Shown piece by piece: positions 62,445-64,000 of a stretch of 64,000 nucleotides of DNA. This DNA is from Nannochloris sp. 'desiccata' (lineage: Eukaryota; Chlorophyta; Trebouxiophyceae; Chlorellales; Chlorellaceae). Every line of letters starts with the position of its first letter. Positions within the stretch are counted from its first letter, which is position 1. The notes below the pieces were generated by a model. The model did no database searches. It was not told the DNA's origin and was given only the letters and a program-made list of their open reading frames with translations. The DNA is taken from the NCBI GenBank assembly GCA_019044685.2, contig JAGTXX020000007.1:186001-250000 (forward strand). The letters run 5' to 3'. The position numbers were made by a program, and so were the translations under genes.

Positions 62445-64000
62445 ATGGATACTCAGACGAGGTCCCAATATGCAGAAGCTGGCAGGAAAAAGGTAAGCAT
62501 AGCGCAAGCTGCATTACTACTCCACTTTTCTCTTCATTGCGGTAAATATTGATCACCACCCTCGGTGGCTGTCTTTGTTGTTTCCTTGCCCTTCACTGGA
62601 ACTCCCTTAATTCAGAACGCCTTTATCTTCTTTTTATAAACTAAAATTACAGCTGGAAGAATTCCGAAGGAAGAAAGCAGAGGAGAAAGCTGCAGCGGAG
62701 AAAGCAGAAGCAGATCGAATATCAACCCCCTTGCCACCACCGTCACCTCCCCCTACGGCAGCTGTAGCAGAAGAAGAAGCAGAAGAAACCACTGCAAAAC
62801 CACTCGTAGCTGACGTAGTACCTCTTGCAGACCCTCAAACAACAGCAACGGAAATAGCTACGCCGTGTACGGCAGCAACGGAAACTCCTTCTTGGCCATC
62901 ACAAACACAACTCAGAGGAGGAGCGTCTGCTGGCGCAGCAGCAGCAATGAAAACAGCGCCTTGGGGTGGTGGTCTCCATACTACTGCTGCTTCCTTTGAT
63001 CCACCCCAGACGTCATATTCAATACCACAAAACTGCCATCAAGTAAAACTGGAGGAGGAGCAGCAGCAGCAGGAGGTAGATCACACACCGGCATTGGCAT
63101 TACAAGCAGCAGCTCCTTATGACGTCTCTTCATTTTCATCCTATACCAACCTTTTAGCTGACCCTCCTCTACCGCCGCCATTAGACCAAGATCGCTCCCA
63201 CCATCACCCACTGTTTGATTCTAGTGCTTCAATTCAATCAAACGGTACCAGTGCTGATGTTAGTTGTAACGATGCTGCTGCTACTGCGGATAAGGTCCAC
63301 CATTCTTCCTTTCTAGCATCGATGCAACTCGAAACCGGTAATACTACTACCATGGACACCAAGAGTACCAGTTTATTAAGTAATATCCCCAACAACAACA
63401 ACAACGGCAATGTGGACGGTGACGGTAAAGAGGTATTACCCTTTGGCAAAACACCAGCCATTACCACGTCACCTCCCCATTCTCGTTCAGCTCGGAGCAC
63501 CGGTCCAACCCCCTCTTCTCCAGATACTACAAGCACCACCAACACCAACACAGCCATTACCGCTGTTGATGTTGATGGGGTGAATAAAGGAAGGGATAAC
63601 ACCAGTAATAATGTTAATAATAATAGTAACGAAGGCAATAACGATACTATAGTAACGAGGCCAAAAGATTTCAAAGAACTACAGCACCACATCGGAGAGC
63701 TGACCGAAGAGAAATTTACTTTGCAGCGATGTTTAGAGCAACAAACGGCCCTCGCAGACCGCTTGGCTGCAGAGAACGAAGAGTTAACCGTGCAAGTAAA
63801 TGCCAGTGGAAGGGCTGTAGAAGAAGCACGGCATGAGCTAGATGTGAGAAGAAGAGAAGTTGCAGTAGCAAGGGCGCAGATTGCTACAGCCATGGCAGAA
63901 CGGGATGCGTATGAGATGGGCGCTCGAGAAGCTTCTGAACGGGCAAAGACCTTGGCTATAGAGGTTGTGGCGTTGGAAGAAAAGATGCTGAAATTGAAGA
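62445..64000 (+). CDS. BLI: BLISTER-like coiled-coil protein, 3' end beyond the window
   Basis: Exon 1 62445-62492 and exon 2 from 62653 to the window end, phase-0 intron. The joint reads YAEAGRKKLEEFRRKKAEEK, which matches the conserved start of Arabidopsis BLISTER (AGKRKLEEFRKRKAAE). A 330-residue low-complexity part (Ala, Thr, Pro, Asn) follows. Then the coiled coil begins: DFKELQHHIGELTEEKFTLQ, RCLEQQTALADRLAAENEEL and ERAKTLAIEVVALEEKMLKL, closely parallel to BLISTER. In Arabidopsis BLISTER binds the Polycomb protein CURLY LEAF and also affects stress responses; the coiled coil is also like Golgi TMF proteins. Promoter is shared head-to-head with PEX22 (291 bp apart). Confidence 0.88.

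Noticed and set aside
63234..63893. 219-codon minus-strand ORF
   Set aside because: It is the antisense shadow of the BLISTER-like exon, with low-complexity Leu/Ser composition; the plus strand has family motifs.

Overview
The window is nuclear DNA of a photosynthetic eukaryote, most likely a chlorophyte green alga. It carries a nuclear RuBisCO small-subunit gene (RBCS) with a transit peptide, a chloroplast ATP-synthase assembly factor (CGL160), a plastid-type MutS2, a plant-type PpiC-rhodanese protein and a BLISTER homologue. Genes are intron-poor (mostly 1-3 introns of about 90-215 bp, GT-AG). Several 3' ends carry the green-algal poly(A) signal TGTAA. SPEF1, a protein of motile cilia, suggests a lineage that has or recently had flagella. 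I cannot name the species.

Layout. 1-9 kb: DNA primase large subunit (3' end cut by the window edge), ERCC6L2/SWITCH2-type Snf2 ATPase, SPEF1, CGL160. 9-17 kb: ARF1, a type I membrane protein, a secreted trypsin-like protease with Cys-rich tail modules, a plastid PpiC-rhodanese protein with an apparent one-base frameshift, and a glycosyltransferase-like type II membrane protein. 17-28 kb, all minus strand: MutS2, MYG1, RBCS and a long MAPKKK. 28-36 kb: DNAJC11-like protein, an unknown probable organellar protein, a HAD phosphatase, a second secreted trypsin-like protease, and exosome subunit RRP40. 36-52 kb: a stretch rich in membrane proteins (two SMP/C2 tethers, an OSCA/TMEM63 channel, a DUF3754 protein, unknown membrane or beta-rich proteins) plus a 65-residue microprotein. 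53-56 kb: a tandem pair of unknown multipass membrane proteins beside a 47-bp minisatellite. 57-64 kb: a polyQ nuclear-type protein, UPF0047, PEX22, and the 5' part of BLISTER.

The genes are mostly unrelated housekeeping functions, packed head-to-head or tail-to-tail with 200-600 bp spacers. They do not form an operon-like system. The most notable points are: a 149-codon ORF only 52 nt upstream of an SMP/C2 tether gene (possible dicistronic mRNA); two animal-type S1A trypsins with signal peptides in a green alga; the highly codon-biased 65-residue microprotein in three exons; a proline-rich repeat insert in the first extracytosolic loop of the OSCA channel; and the tandem membrane-protein pair. 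Exon joints were placed by hand from GT-AG sites, reading-frame continuity and family conservation. They are predictions without transcript support.
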